Part shown: positions 7,768-17,108 of the stretch, one piece after another
Numbering within the stretch: position 1 is the stretch's first letter
Layout of the letters: each line of letters starts with the position of its first letter
Origin: an uncultured Muribaculaceae bacterium
Lineage (GTDB): Bacteria > Bacteroidota > Bacteroidia > Bacteroidales > Muribaculaceae
NCBI GenBank assembly: GCA_910584735.1
Contig: CAJUBM010000004.1
Location: 1 to 41,375 of the forward strand
DNA length: 41,375 nt
Reading direction: 5' to 3'
The notes under the pieces: model-generated
What the model saw: the letters and a program-made list of their open reading frames with translations, nothing else
Database searches by the model: none
Told to the model about the DNA's origin: nothing
Program-made: the position numbers and the translations under genes

Positions 7768-10221
7768 TTGATATATCCCGATACATACGAACGGAAAATC
7801 GGCTTCGAGGCCGTACGGCAGCGGCTGGATGCTTTATGCCTCTCCTCATTGGGGAGGAATGAGGTGCCGGAGATGTCGTTTATGACAGACCCCGGGGCTG
7901 TAGGCCGTGCGCTGGATGCCACCGCCGAGATGCTTGCGATTCTCTCAGGCGATACGGACTTCCCTCTTGCCGGACTGCATGACATAACCGGCGCCGTGGG
8001 GCGCGCACGTGTACAAGGGGTGGCGGTATCCGCGCAGGAGTTCCGCGACATACGGCGCTCTCTGGAGACAATTGCCGAGGCGTCATCCTTTCTCCGGGCC
8101 TCCTATGATGGTGAGGGGCGCAGCCTCTATCCCGCTCTCTGCCTTGTGGGAGAGGGTCTGGAACCATTCCCTGAGGTCGCCCGCGCCATCGACCGGGTGA
8201 TTGACGCCGGTGGTAATGTGCTGGACAATGCGTCTCCCGAACTGGCCCGTGTACGCGGCGAGCTTTCGCGCATCTCCGGCACCGTAAACTCTATAATGCG
8301 CCGGGTGATGGCCAAGGCCGTGTCTGACGGGTTCCTTGACAGTGACGTTACGCCGGCGGTGCGTGACGGGCGTCTGGTGCTCCCTGTCACACCTATGAAC
8401 AAGCGCCGTATCTCAGGCATAGTGCATGACGAGTCTGCCTCCGGCAAGACGTTCTATATCGAACCTGCCGAGGTAGTGGAGGTGAACAACCGCGCCCGCG
8501 AACTTGAGATAGAGGAGCGCCGTGAGGTGCTGCGTGTGCTTACGGCTTTGACAGAGATGCTCCGTCCCTATGTTGATGCCATAGTTGATGCATGCGTTGT
8601 TATGGGACGGTTTGATTTCATCCACGCCAAGGCTTTGTATGCTTTGGAAACAGGCGGTACCCGTCCAATGGTGGCTGATGAGCCGGAACTGGAATGGTAC
8701 CATGCCGTACATCCGGTGCTTCTTGAGTCGCTGCGGCGAAAGGAGGAAGAGGTGGTGCCGCTTGACATAATACTCACCCCACGGAAGAGGCTGCTGGTAA
8801 TCTCCGGCCCGAACGCCGGAGGAAAGTCGGTGTGCCTGAAGACCGTGGGTATCGTGCAGTATATGATGCAGTGCGGTATGCTCCCCACGGTATATGAAAA
8901 TTCGCGCATGGGGATTTTCGAGGATATATTTATAGATATAGGAGATGACCAGTCTATTGAGGACGACCTTTCCACATATAGTTCCCATCTCCGCAATATG
9001 CGTGAGTTTCTGCGGCGTGGACGTCCCACATCGTTGATACTCATAGATGAATTCGGCGGAGGAACGGAGCCGCAGATCGGCGGAGCCATAGCGCAGGCTA
9101 TACTCAAAGAGTTCAATAACCGTGGGATGTGGGGAGTGGTAACCACCCATTTCCAGAACCTCAAACATTTTGCCGATGAGACAGAGGGGCTGGTGAACGG
9201 TTCGATGCTTTACGACCGCCAGCAGATGCGCCCGTTGTTCAGGCTCTCCATAGGGTCGCCGGGAAGTTCTTTCGCCCTGGAGATTGCCCGTAAGACGGGG
9301 CTGCCTGCGAGTGTGCTTGCCGATGCGGAAGAAATCGTAGGGAGTGATTACGTGAATATGGACCGTTATCTGCTCGATATAGCCCGCGACCGCCGGTATT
9401 GGGAGAACAAACGTCAGTCGATAAGGCAGAAAGAGAAGAAACTGGAGGAAACATTGACCCGTTACGAGAATGATGCCGATTCGCTGCGACAGCATAGGCG
9501 CGAGATTCTTGCCGAGGCCAAGGAGGAGGCAAAACGCATACTCGAAGGGTCAAATGCTTCGATAGAGAGGGCTATACGCGAGATTCGCGAGGCCCAGGCC
9601 GGGCGTGAGCGTACCTTGGAGGCGCGTCGCCGTCTGGAAGATGAGAAGAAAGCCTTGCTGTCGGAAAAATCTTCGGAGAACCGTCTGCTTAAGAAAGCTC
9701 CGAAAAAGAGGAAGGAGCCACAGGAGAAACCTGTAGCCAACGAGCGCCCTCTGGAAGTGGGAGATAATGTGAAACTTGACGGCCAGGGAACTCCGGGCAA
9801 GGTGCTTGAAATCTCAGGACGCACTGCAACCGTGGCTTTCGGTATGCTTAAGACACAGGTAAAGCTCGAACGGCTTAAACGCACCATGCAGCAACCCTCA
9901 TCGGCATCATCCGCGTCGCAGGGGGTCTCGTTCGTGTCGGCCTCTACGTCCAACAGTATGCGCGACCGCCAGTTGGAATTCAGCCGCGAACTGGATGTGC
10001 GCGGTATGCGGGCCGATGAGGCGGTTCAGGCCGTTACCTACTTCCTTGACGATGCCATACAGTTCTCGCAGGGTCAGGTGAGGATTCTCCACGGCACGGG
10101 TACCGGGGCGTTGCGCCAGTCGATAAGGCAGTATCTTGAAACGGTGCCGGGCGTAGAGTCCTACCGCGATGAGGATGTGCGCTTCGGCGGCGCCGGCATA
10201 ACGGTCGTCACTCTCTCATAA
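7768..10221 (+). CDS. mutS2: MutS2-type DNA-binding ATPase with Smr domain
   Basis: An 817-aa protein. It starts at a TTG codon: the resulting MIYPDTYERKIGF matches the conserved N-terminus of Bacteroidetes MutS2 and no ATG lies nearby in frame. The core and lever region (about 1-300) is followed by the MutS ATPase with Walker A GPNAGGKS (about residue 349), Walker B LILIDEFGGGTEP (about 427) and the VVTTHFQNLK switch. A coiled coil rich in Glu, Arg and Lys runs from about 530 to 640. The KOW-like linker (GDNVKLDGQGTPGKV) precedes the C-terminal Smr nuclease domain (LDVRGMRADEA, then the HGTGTGALR motif, about 735-817). MutS2 proteins bind branched DNA or collided ribosomes; they do not act in normal mismatch repair. 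It ends 9 bp from the convergent acyltransferase gene. Confidence 0.95.
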   Translation: MIYPDTYERKIGFEAVRQRLDALCLSSLGRNEVPEMSFMTDPGAVGRALDATAEMLAILSGDTDFPLAGLHDITGAVGRARVQGVAVSAQEFRDIRRSLETIAEASSFLRASYDGEGRSLYPALCLVGEGLEPFPEVARAIDRVIDAGGNVLDNASPELARVRGELSRISGTVNSIMRRVMAKAVSDGFLDSDVTPAVRDGRLVLPVTPMNKRRISGIVHDESASGKTFYIEPAEVVEVNNRARELEIEERREVLRVLTALTEMLRPYVDAIVDACVVMGRFDFIHAKALYALETGGTRPMVADEPELEWYHAVHPVLLESLRRKEEEVVPLDIILTPRKRLLVISGPNAGGKSVCLKTVGIVQYMMQCGMLPTVYENSRMGIFEDIFIDIGDDQSIEDDLSTYSSHLRNMREFLRRGRPTSLILIDEFGGGTEPQIGGAIAQAILKEFNNRGMWGVVTTHFQNLKHFADETEGLVNGSMLYDRQQMRPLFRLSIGSPGSSFALEIARKTGLPASVLADAEEIVGSDYVNMDRYLLDIARDRRYWENKRQSIRQKEKKLEETLTRYENDADSLRQHRREILAEAKEEAKRILEGSNASIERAIREIREAQAGRERTLEARRRLEDEKKALLSEKSSENRLLKKAPKKRKEPQEKPVANERPLEVGDNVKLDGQGTPGKVLEISGRTATVAFGMLKTQVKLERLKRTMQQPSSASSASQGVSFVSASTSNSMRDRQLEFSRELDVRGMRADEAVQAVTYFLDDAIQFSQGQVRILHGTGTGALRQSIRQYLETVPGVESYRDEDVRFGGAGITVVTLS

Positions 10222-10230
10222 ATCACCACC

Positions 10231-11250
10231 TCATAAGTTCTTATAGTCGGAGGTATGATATATTTCCCCGCCGAGATCGGTCTTGTAGCGTTCGTTGCCA
10301 CGGCTGAGGTCAATAATTCTTACATCGGTTGTTGACAAGAAGTGCTTTATAGCTTCCGAGAGCAGAAGGTAGCCCGGAGAATAGAATTTGAAGGCGGAAT
10401 CGGCAGCCAGACGCGGCACTACGAAGAGCCCTCCGTCATGCGACAGCAATCCACTCATGCATGCGGCGGGAACGCCGTCTATTTTCAAAAGGAATGTCGC
10501 CGAATTGTCAAGACGTCCCAGCGTGTCGGATGTTTTGTCGAAGTGTCTGATTTTTATTTCGCGGAATAATTTTTTCAATTTTCCGCCGGAGGTATAGGCA
10601 GATGCCTGGCGCTGTGCGTAGAGGCCCAGGGCGGCGCTGTACACGGCGCTGTCACGTTTCCCGTAAGTGTCGGTATGGAAGGAGATTACATGTCCGTCAC
10701 GTTTCAAGCGGTTATAGGCTGTGCGTAGATTCTGACGTACAGATTTTGAAAGTGACGCCGCCCAGTCATCATAACTGTCAGGGAGCGGGATGCGTACGCA
10801 CGGGGTAGTGGAGACAGGGGGTATAGTTCTAAGTCTGAGATTTTCTACTATCGGGCTCTCAGGGGGTAGGCGCCGGAGCTTCCCTTTACCGGCTTTTGAT
10901 AAGGAAAGGAATTTATCAACCGCCATATCGGCGTATTCCTGCCGTTTGGATGTATTGGCGGCTATAACCATGTCGTTTATCCCGCACCCCTTTATGTCGC
11001 CGAGCAGACGCATCTTGCCATCGGTGTTGCGGCGCACGAAGGGTAGGATTCCCATTATGCGCCCGTGGTCGTAGACGCAGATGGCTTTCACACTGTGCAG
11101 CCCTATGGCTGTCCACGGTCGAAGACTTTCGGCAAGATGCGACTGGAAGCCGTAATACATGAACGGGTTTAGACCCGGTGCGTCTTTCTCAATCTTTGCC
11201 CAGGCTGTTTTTATTTCAGGGGAGAATATCGGGAGGTATCTGGTTTCCAT
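10231..11250 (-). CDS. BioF2-like GNAT-fold acyltransferase
   Basis: A 339-aa soluble protein. The fold is that of the Acetyltransf_6/BioF2-like family related to FemX and CelD: a first GNAT half with VKAICVYDHGRIMGILPFV (about residues 53-71) and GCGINDMVI, and a second half with SVRQNLRTAYNRLKRDGH (about 168-185), FLLKIDGVPAACMSGLL and SPGYLLLSEAIKHF, ending in DLSRGNERYKTDLGG, the usual closing motif. Members transfer acyl or aminoacyl groups in cell-wall or polysaccharide synthesis. Which substrate is used here is unknown. It follows feoAB by 26 bp on the same strand and is probably cotranscribed, though a functional tie to iron is not obvious. Confidence 0.8.
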   Translation of the reverse strand: METRYLPIFSPEIKTAWAKIEKDAPGLNPFMYYGFQSHLAESLRPWTAIGLHSVKAICVYDHGRIMGILPFVRRNTDGKMRLLGDIKGCGINDMVIAANTSKRQEYADMAVDKFLSLSKAGKGKLRRLPPESPIVENLRLRTIPPVSTTPCVRIPLPDSYDDWAASLSKSVRQNLRTAYNRLKRDGHVISFHTDTYGKRDSAVYSAALGLYAQRQASAYTSGGKLKKLFREIKIRHFDKTSDTLGRLDNSATFLLKIDGVPAACMSGLLSHDGGLFVVPRLAADSAFKFYSPGYLLLSEAIKHFLSTTDVRIIDLSRGNERYKTDLGGEIYHTSDYKNL

Positions 11251-11276
11251 GTGGTGGTATTATTGCCGATGCGTGA

Positions 11277-13646
11277 TTATAACAGCAGCATAAGGTGATA
11301 TACCGCGAACGACACCAGCCATGCCACCCCGGTGGTATATATCACCGAGAACAGGCCGTAACGCCACGACCGGGTTTCCTTTATGATTGCTATCACCGTG
11401 GCCAGGCACGGGCAGTAAAGGAGGATGAAAATCATGAAGCTGAGTGCCGATGCCGGGGTGAAGTCGGGCTTGTCGTGTCCCGGCTCGATCTGCGTGAGCC
11501 TCTGCGAGAGAGCCGCGTCAGTAGCTTCTTCCGAACCTGTGTAGAGCACACCAAGGGTTGACACAACAATTTCTTTGGCCGGTATGCCGGCTACTGCCGC
11601 CACTGTGCCACGCCATGATATCCCGAGCGGTTCGAGCACCGGGTTCACGGCCTTACCCATCATTTCAAGGTAGGAGGAACGATCCGGATTCCCCTTGCTT
11701 CCGAGCGGGAAGTAATTTAGCGCCCATACGATTACGGAGGCTACCAGTATGATTCCTCCCATCTTCTGGAGGTATTGCTTGGCCTTCCACCACATGTGGC
11801 GTACGGAGGTCTTCAATGTCGGAACACGGTAGGGAGGTAGTTCCATCACGAACGGAGTCTCATCGGTCTTGAACCAGAATTTGCGAAGCATCTTGGCCGT
11901 TAACATGGCTACCGCCACCCCCAGTACGTACATGCCGAGAAATACCCAGGCGGCATGCGGAGCGAAGAATGTGCCTATGAGCAGCACATAAACAGGCAGA
12001 CGTGCCGAGCAGGACATGAACGGCGTTATCAGTACGGTGATAATCTTCGATGAGCGGCTTTCGATGGAACGTGCCGCCATGATTGCCGGAACGTTGCAAC
12101 CGAATCCCATCACAAGGGGGATGAACGACTTGCCGTGCAATCCTATATGGTGCATAAGCCGGTCCATTATGAAGGCTGCGCGAGCCATATAGCCGGAGTC
12201 CTCCATGAAAGATATGAAGAAGAACAGTATCAGTATGTTGGGGAGGAATACGATAACGCCTCCCACGCCTCCGATAACTCCGTTTGCCAGCAAATCTTTC
12301 AGCGGCCCTTCCTCCATGTGGCCGTCGACCAAGGCTGCCAGTGCGTCAACACCATCCTGTATCCAGTCGGCGGGATAGGCTCCCACGAAGAAGGTTACCC
12401 AGAATACGAACAGCATCACTAACAGAAATATGGGGAACCCGAACAGGCGGTTGGTCACAAGCGTGTCGATAATCCTTGTCGGGGAGATTTTCTGTTCGTC
12501 ACCCTCGGTCATTGTCTCGGCAAGTGCTCCGGCTATGAATCCGTATTTCTCATCGGCAATCATGGAGGCTACATCTTCTCCCGGATGTTGGCGTTCGAGC
12601 GATGCCACGCTTCGGTCGCGAATCTCGAATATTTTCTTTGCCTGTGCCGACTCGCTTACGAGGTCTTCGATTTCCTTGTCGCGTTCAAGCAGCTTAATGC
12701 CGATATACCGTGCAGCGAAGTGCTGGTTGACGGTCTTGTCGTCTTTTACGGTTTGTTTTATGTCTTTAAGCTGTTCTTCTATGTCTTGGCCGAGTTTCAC
12801 ATGGACGTGGCGCACGGTGGCATTGCGGTGTTCGTAAACCTCTATTATGGTATCAAACAGGCGTCCTATGCCTTCCCCGGTACGGCTTACGGTGGGCACC
12901 ATCGGTACGCCTATCATCTTTCCGAGGGCTTCGTAATCGAGCCGTCTGCCCGAACGGCGCAGTTCGTCGTACATGTTCAACGCAATAACCATGGCGTGGT
13001 CCATGTCGATTAACTCGGTGGTAAGATAGAGGTTTCGCTCCAGGTTGGAGGCATCCACCACATTTACGATTACATCCGGATTGTTATCTTTAAGATAACG
13101 GCGCACATAACGTTCCTCCGGGGAGTAGGAGGAGAGGGAGTATGTGCCCGGGAGGTCGACTATGTTGAAAGTATAGCCGTTATGGCGGAATATGCCTGTC
13201 TTTGAATCAACCGTTACGCCCGAATAGTTTCCGACATGTTCCTGTGCGCCGGATGCCACATTGAACAAGGATGTCTTTCCGCAGTTGGGATTGCCTATCA
13301 GGGCTACGTTGATAGTATGTGTGGCGTTATAGTGGCGTTTATCGCGTTCGGTCTCGTCGCTGTCGTTGTCGCGCAGCCGGGTAGAGGCTCCCTGTCCCGT
13401 CAAGGTTGAAACATCCTCATCGTCAACGGGTATTACCTCTATCATTGCGGCCTCGCTGCGCCGTAACGACACTTCGTAGCCGAGTATGCGGTATTTCACC
13501 GGGTCGCGCAGAGGGGCTGAAAGTACGGCTGTGATGCGGTGTCCGCGAACGAACCCCATCTCCATTACGCGTTTGCGGAAGGCGCCATGGCCGAGAATCT
13601 TGACTATGACTGCCGACTGACCTGTCTTCAAATCTGATAATCTCAT
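11277..13646 (-). CDS. feoB: Ferrous iron transporter, FeoA-FeoB fusion
   Basis: A 789-aa inner-membrane protein from the Met at 13646 (MRLSDLKTGQSAVIVKI); the longer in-frame start at 13724 would add 26 residues encoded by a terminator hairpin and is unlikely. Residues 1-75 are an SH3-like FeoA domain (LGHGAFRKRVMEMGFVRGH). A linker leads to the GTPase domain with G1 GNPNCGKTSLFN (about 115), G3 DLPGTYSLS and G4 NMYD, then a helical region, then two Gate domains and the FeoB C-terminal core from about 430 (FGFPIFLLVMLFVFWVTFF; MGFGCNVPAI; PAKEIVVSTLGVLY). FeoB imports Fe(II); fusion to FeoA is usual in Bacteroidetes. The upstream direct repeat at 13737-13754 is a possible control site. No Fur box was recognised. 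Confidence 0.95.
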   Translation of the reverse strand: MRLSDLKTGQSAVIVKILGHGAFRKRVMEMGFVRGHRITAVLSAPLRDPVKYRILGYEVSLRRSEAAMIEVIPVDDEDVSTLTGQGASTRLRDNDSDETERDKRHYNATHTINVALIGNPNCGKTSLFNVASGAQEHVGNYSGVTVDSKTGIFRHNGYTFNIVDLPGTYSLSSYSPEERYVRRYLKDNNPDVIVNVVDASNLERNLYLTTELIDMDHAMVIALNMYDELRRSGRRLDYEALGKMIGVPMVPTVSRTGEGIGRLFDTIIEVYEHRNATVRHVHVKLGQDIEEQLKDIKQTVKDDKTVNQHFAARYIGIKLLERDKEIEDLVSESAQAKKIFEIRDRSVASLERQHPGEDVASMIADEKYGFIAGALAETMTEGDEQKISPTRIIDTLVTNRLFGFPIFLLVMLFVFWVTFFVGAYPADWIQDGVDALAALVDGHMEEGPLKDLLANGVIGGVGGVIVFLPNILILFFFISFMEDSGYMARAAFIMDRLMHHIGLHGKSFIPLVMGFGCNVPAIMAARSIESRSSKIITVLITPFMSCSARLPVYVLLIGTFFAPHAAWVFLGMYVLGVAVAMLTAKMLRKFWFKTDETPFVMELPPYRVPTLKTSVRHMWWKAKQYLQKMGGIILVASVIVWALNYFPLGSKGNPDRSSYLEMMGKAVNPVLEPLGISWRGTVAAVAGIPAKEIVVSTLGVLYTGSEEATDAALSQRLTQIEPGHDKPDFTPASALSFMIFILLYCPCLATVIAIIKETRSWRYGLFSVIYTTGVAWLVSFAVYHLMLLL

Positions 13647-13668
13647 GTTATCCTTGCAATCTAAATCG

Positions 13669-13699
13669 GGCGGGCGCGGCATTTTTGGCCGCGCCCGCC
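13669..13699 (-). terminator. GC-rich hairpin between the TonB receptor and feoB
   Basis: Perfect 12-bp arms (13669-13680 and 13688-13699, GGCGGGCGCGGC) enclose a 7-nt loop. The hairpin lies downstream of the minus-strand receptor gene and 23 bp upstream of the feoB start. It may terminate receptor transcripts or act as an attenuator in the feo leader. Confidence 0.6.
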
Positions 13700-13736
13700 G
13701 TTGTTTCTGATTTGACAGTGGCAAATTTCGTCAATT

Positions 13737-13754
13737 ATTCCGAATGATTCCGAA
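13737..13754. promoter_or_regulatory. Direct repeat near the presumed feoB promoter
   Basis: ATTCCGAA occurs twice with a 10-bp period (13737-13744, 13747-13754). A minus-strand GAAATTTG (13729-13722), one base off the -7 consensus, lies 7 bp downstream of it, so the repeat would fall around the -33 region, one helical turn apart. The regulator is unknown. Confidence 0.25.
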
Positions 13755-13827
13755 GAATAACACTTTTTAACAGGCGCGATGTGGCGCCGGGGCTGCACCT
13801 TGTCGGATGAAATGACGGAGAGATGTG

Positions 13828-16326
13828 TTATCCTTTTCCTTTCCCTCCTACCATGTCATCGTTGGAGATGGATTTGTCGGTCTTACGCACGGAGGCTTTC
13901 AGCGAGCCGAACCGCCAGGACACACGTATGCTGAAGGCTCGCGAGGAGGTATGCCAGTCGTGGGCAACGGTATATCGGTCAGGGGCATATACGTAGGTGT
14001 TATAGTCCTGTCCGCCGGGGCCGAACGGATTCTGTGCGGAAAGCTGTATGTTCAGACGGTCGTCTTTGAGGAATGAGCGAGAGAGAGTCAGTGAATACCA
14101 TATGTTGTCCTTGAACGGACGAGAGTCGTAGCTATAGACATTGTTGAGCGAGCCGGACCAATAGTTGGCAATCACGCTTAAGTTAAGTTTCCATGGCAGT
14201 TGCTGCGAGATATAGATATATGGGTTCATCCACCACCGGGCCCTGCTCAGGCGCACGGTCTTTCCTTCATCGTTTAGGGGTGAGGGTTGTTCCCAGTGGT
14301 CCCATCCGGTATTGAATCCCACGTTCAGGCGCGATTTGGGCCACAGCGAGCCGCCGAGATACAGACTGAAGTCTAACGAGCGCCTTTTTACCACGTTCCC
14401 ATAGGTTGAGTAGACGGTCTGGCCGTCCTCTCCGCCGAGCCACTGTATCTGCCCTATGGAGTTGTTGTTCACCATTCCCGAGGCATAGAACATGACATTG
14501 ATCTTCGGGCCGAGATACTGGTATTCGAAGTTGAGATTGTTGAATGCCGAGTTTTCAAGGTCGGGGTTACCGTAGCTTACGCTGTGTGGGCCTACGGAGG
14601 TCGTGGGGTCGAGATAGTTTATGCCGGGACGGCGCACTGTGCGCTGGTAGGAGAGTTTCAGGGAGTGGGCATCGGCCGGTTGCCACATTATCGAGGCGTT
14701 CGGCACCCAGTCATTGATATTGTTGTGGAAGTCGGGGCGTTCTTCATCTCCGTATCCCTCCCGTTTGAGGAATTTGGCTGAGAGATAGGAGTATTCGTAG
14801 CGAACACCGGCACGCAGGTTCCATTTCCCTAATGTCATGCGGTAGTCGGCGTATATGCCGGCTACGGTGGTGCGGTGTATGAAGTCGTCGGCAGTCGTTC
14901 CGGCGCCCACATATTCCATGTTCGATATCGCGTGGTTGCGGCGCAATATGGCCTTGGCTCCTATATCGAGAATCGAATTGGAGAAGTAAGGGCGCGTCCA
15001 GTCGGCCTGTAGCGTCTGCTCGGTGAAGTATGTACGGCTTAGGCTTGACATCTCTGTATATGGGAGCGTCCACCCGATGAGTTCGTCATATACCGTATAA
15101 TTCGTGTGGTTGTCGGAACTTGCCGAGATGTTGTAGCTCAGGGTGATTGTCTCCCCTTTACGGCGCGTCATGCGCTGGTAGTTGGCCGCCCCGTCGAATA
15201 TGAACATGGAGTTCTTAAGGTCCGGATTTGAGTTCGAGCGATAGCGCTGTATTATTTCGCCGGCAGCATCGGTCATATGCGTAAGAGACATGTCGTATGT
15301 GTCTGACAGGGCCCGGTTCCAGCCGGATGCCTCGATGGTGAGCAGCCGCAGGGTATCGGGTTCCCACGAGGCCTCGGCGCCGTAATATCCGTGGTCGCTG
15401 GTCGACACATAGTCGTGCCGGGTGTGCATGGTGTTCCCGGTGGCCAGATATTGCGTGGTTCTTTCTTCATGCCCCTTGGTCATACGTGAGTGGGGCGAGT
15501 GGAAGTAGCTGCCGTAGACATTGAACGTCACGCGGTCAATCTGCGAGGTAAGGTAGCCCGACAGGTTCGGAGTGTTTGAGGAGAAGTTATATTGGGCGGA
15601 GACTTGACCCAATACGCCTTTAAGGGCGGTCTGTGAGTCGGTCACGATGTTAAGTATCATGGAACTCCCTTCGGCGTCCTCCCTCACCCCGGGGTCGGTG
15701 ATTACCTCTATTCGTTTTATGCTCGAGGCGGGGATAGCGGCGAATATATCCTTGGCGTTGTTGGAGTAACCGTTGTTGGGGCGTCCGTTTTTATAGATTT
15801 TGAAGTCGGTCTTCCCGTTGATACGTATCGTGCCGTCAGGATCCACGGTTACCATCGGCACTTTCCGCAGTATGTCGCGGAGGTTGCTGCCGGCCTGTTC
15901 GGGGTCGGCTTTTACATCGTAGCTCAGGCGGTCAATCTCCCTTTTCACGAGCGGGCGCAGGGCAGTGACGGTGATTTCCTGTAGGGCTACATCGTTCTCC
16001 GTGAGTACTATTGTACCCATATCGGCAGTGGGCAGCGAGTCAGTCACCTCAACAGAACTTTTGAATGGAGATTTGCCTGTGGCGGCCACTAAGAGGCGGT
16101 ATTTTCCAGCCGAGGGGAGTTCCTGCGAGAAACGGCCATCGGTCCCTGTTGTACCTATTGCCACGGGTTTCACTGAATCAGTCTCGGAGAATATTCTCAG
16201 GGTGGCGTACATCTCCGGTTCGCCGATAGAATCTACAACCTCTCCTGTTGTCTTGAAAATTGTAGATTTTGCGCTTTGAAAAGTTGCAAATAATAATAAA
16301 AGCGCAATGAAATATTTGTTTTTCAT
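13828..16326 (-). CDS. TonB-dependent receptor-like outer-membrane beta-barrel protein
   Basis: An 832-aa protein from the Met at 16326, where a signal peptide begins (MKNKYFIALLLLFATFQSAKS). Residues about 25-110 form a CarboxypepD_reg-like domain (GEVVDSIGEPEMYATLRIF, TDGRFSQEL). The plug follows (about 120-240): VALQEITVTALRPLVKREIDRLSYDV reads as one block, then LRDILRKVPMVTVDPDGTIRINGK and SSIKRIEVITDPG. The rest is an OMP_b-brl_3-type barrel with strands such as LKLSYQRTVRRPGINYLDP and YGNPDLENSAFNN. This family resembles TonB-dependent receptors without SusC features. It lies upstream of feoAB, so a metal or siderophore ligand is possible but unproven. Ten C residues precede its start codon on the coding strand. 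Confidence 0.88.
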   Translation of the reverse strand: MKNKYFIALLLLFATFQSAKSTIFKTTGEVVDSIGEPEMYATLRIFSETDSVKPVAIGTTGTDGRFSQELPSAGKYRLLVAATGKSPFKSSVEVTDSLPTADMGTIVLTENDVALQEITVTALRPLVKREIDRLSYDVKADPEQAGSNLRDILRKVPMVTVDPDGTIRINGKTDFKIYKNGRPNNGYSNNAKDIFAAIPASSIKRIEVITDPGVREDAEGSSMILNIVTDSQTALKGVLGQVSAQYNFSSNTPNLSGYLTSQIDRVTFNVYGSYFHSPHSRMTKGHEERTTQYLATGNTMHTRHDYVSTSDHGYYGAEASWEPDTLRLLTIEASGWNRALSDTYDMSLTHMTDAAGEIIQRYRSNSNPDLKNSMFIFDGAANYQRMTRRKGETITLSYNISASSDNHTNYTVYDELIGWTLPYTEMSSLSRTYFTEQTLQADWTRPYFSNSILDIGAKAILRRNHAISNMEYVGAGTTADDFIHRTTVAGIYADYRMTLGKWNLRAGVRYEYSYLSAKFLKREGYGDEERPDFHNNINDWVPNASIMWQPADAHSLKLSYQRTVRRPGINYLDPTTSVGPHSVSYGNPDLENSAFNNLNFEYQYLGPKINVMFYASGMVNNNSIGQIQWLGGEDGQTVYSTYGNVVKRRSLDFSLYLGGSLWPKSRLNVGFNTGWDHWEQPSPLNDEGKTVRLSRARWWMNPYIYISQQLPWKLNLSVIANYWSGSLNNVYSYDSRPFKDNIWYSLTLSRSFLKDDRLNIQLSAQNPFGPGGQDYNTYVYAPDRYTVAHDWHTSSRAFSIRVSWRFGSLKASVRKTDKSISNDDMVGGKGKG

Positions 16327-16330
16327 ATGC

Positions 16331-16340
16331 GGGGGGGGGG
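16331..16340. repeat. Homopolymer of ten G:C pairs before the receptor start
   Basis: A run of ten G on the plus strand (C on the coding strand) ends 4 bases upstream of the receptor ATG, in the ribosome-binding region. Such tracts are prone to slippage. Length changes here would alter leader spacing, and would also shift the frame of the longer alternative start at 16416. Confidence 0.9.
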
Positions 16341-16359
16341 TAAACAGTGTTTTAATTCT

Positions 16360-16375
16360 GCACCGATTACGGTGC
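16360..16375. promoter_or_regulatory. Dyad in the receptor leader or operator
   Basis: GCACCG (16360-16365) and CGGTGC (16370-16375) form an inverted repeat around ATTA. On the minus strand it directly follows TTACTTTG (16382-16375), one base off the -7 box. It could be an operator at the start point or a 5' hairpin in the mRNA. Confidence 0.4.
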
Positions 16376-16488
16376 AAAGTAACAAAAATTACCGCATATA
16401 AATGAATTTTTGCCAAATTATTTTATAAATATTGAACTTTTTCCTTGATTCCAGATTATGAATATGAGTGTATTCGCGGGATGTCGTT

Positions 16489-16520
16489 TTTGTATATGTC
16501 CGGCGAAATACCTACCTTTG
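16489..16520 (+). promoter_or_regulatory. Bacteroidetes-type promoter of the small orphan gene
   Basis: TTTG (16489-16492), a 20-bp spacer and TACCTTTG (16513-16520) match both boxes exactly. The start point would be near 16527, which supports translation from the ATG at 16550 rather than from codons further upstream. Confidence 0.7.
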
Positions 16521-16549
16521 TGAGGCAAAAATCAGATAATTTACAGAGT

Positions 16550-16972
16550 ATGAGCAACCACTATACGTTTTCTGAAACATCCGGCATATTTGGATCCGGG
16601 CCTGTGGGCTGGATGTCGGAGATGAGCATATCTGCGCTTTTCTATAGGATGTTTGGCCGTATTCCCTCGCTCCGTAAAGTCGGCTATCTGACAGGGCAGG
16701 AAGCGATAAGGGAGATTGCTCGTATATATAAAGGGGAGGACGGGTATGACATGTTCGATTGTTCTTATGAGGACCGACTCCATGACGGGACGGCTTCGAC
16801 CGGGGCTGCCGATGATAACGACTTGCATTATGACTGCGTGATAGTGTGCCGTGAGAAACTGATTGTTGGGTATTTTAACAAAAGTGTGACGATAACATTC
16901 TCAGGAACGGCGGCACAGGCCGAACTTCCGGTGATTCTCGATATATGCGAGAGGTATAGGATCCATGATTAG
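16550..16972 (+). CDS. Hypothetical cytoplasmic protein, 140 aa
   Basis: No family is recognised. The promoter at 16489-16520 places the transcript start downstream of the earlier in-frame codons, so the ATG at 16550 (MSNHYTFSETSGIF) is chosen. The protein has no signal peptide or membrane helix. Readable parts are an aromatic segment SALFYRMFGRIPS, a helix TGQEAIREIARIYKGEDGYD, an acidic loop (GAADDNDLHYD) and a beta-rich end with VIVCREKLIVGYFNKSVTITF and LPVILDICERYRIHD. It is divergently transcribed from the TonB-type receptor. Codon use resembles the neighbours. Function unknown. Confidence 0.65.
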   Translation: MSNHYTFSETSGIFGSGPVGWMSEMSISALFYRMFGRIPSLRKVGYLTGQEAIREIARIYKGEDGYDMFDCSYEDRLHDGTASTGAADDNDLHYDCVIVCREKLIVGYFNKSVTITFSGTAAQAELPVILDICERYRIHD

Positions 16973-17108
16973 GGTTCCCGCAATCCGTGTCACGTGTCGG
17001 CCATATAACTTTTTATAACCGCGCTTTGTTAATATAGGGATATCTGTCCCGGATAGGGACGGGAGGTATCTACCGTTCATAACTATAAAAAACAACTGAT
17101 AGACTAAA

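Noticed and set aside
8413..9495. Long antisense open frame (360 codons) inside mutS2
   Set aside because: It lies wholly opposite a well-supported conserved gene, has no recognisable domain and is a codon-bias shadow.
16973..17108. Possible thiamine riboswitch ahead of the DXS-like gene
   Set aside because: The leader has a small GTCCC/GGGAC hairpin but lacks the conserved CTGAGA and other THI-box parts.
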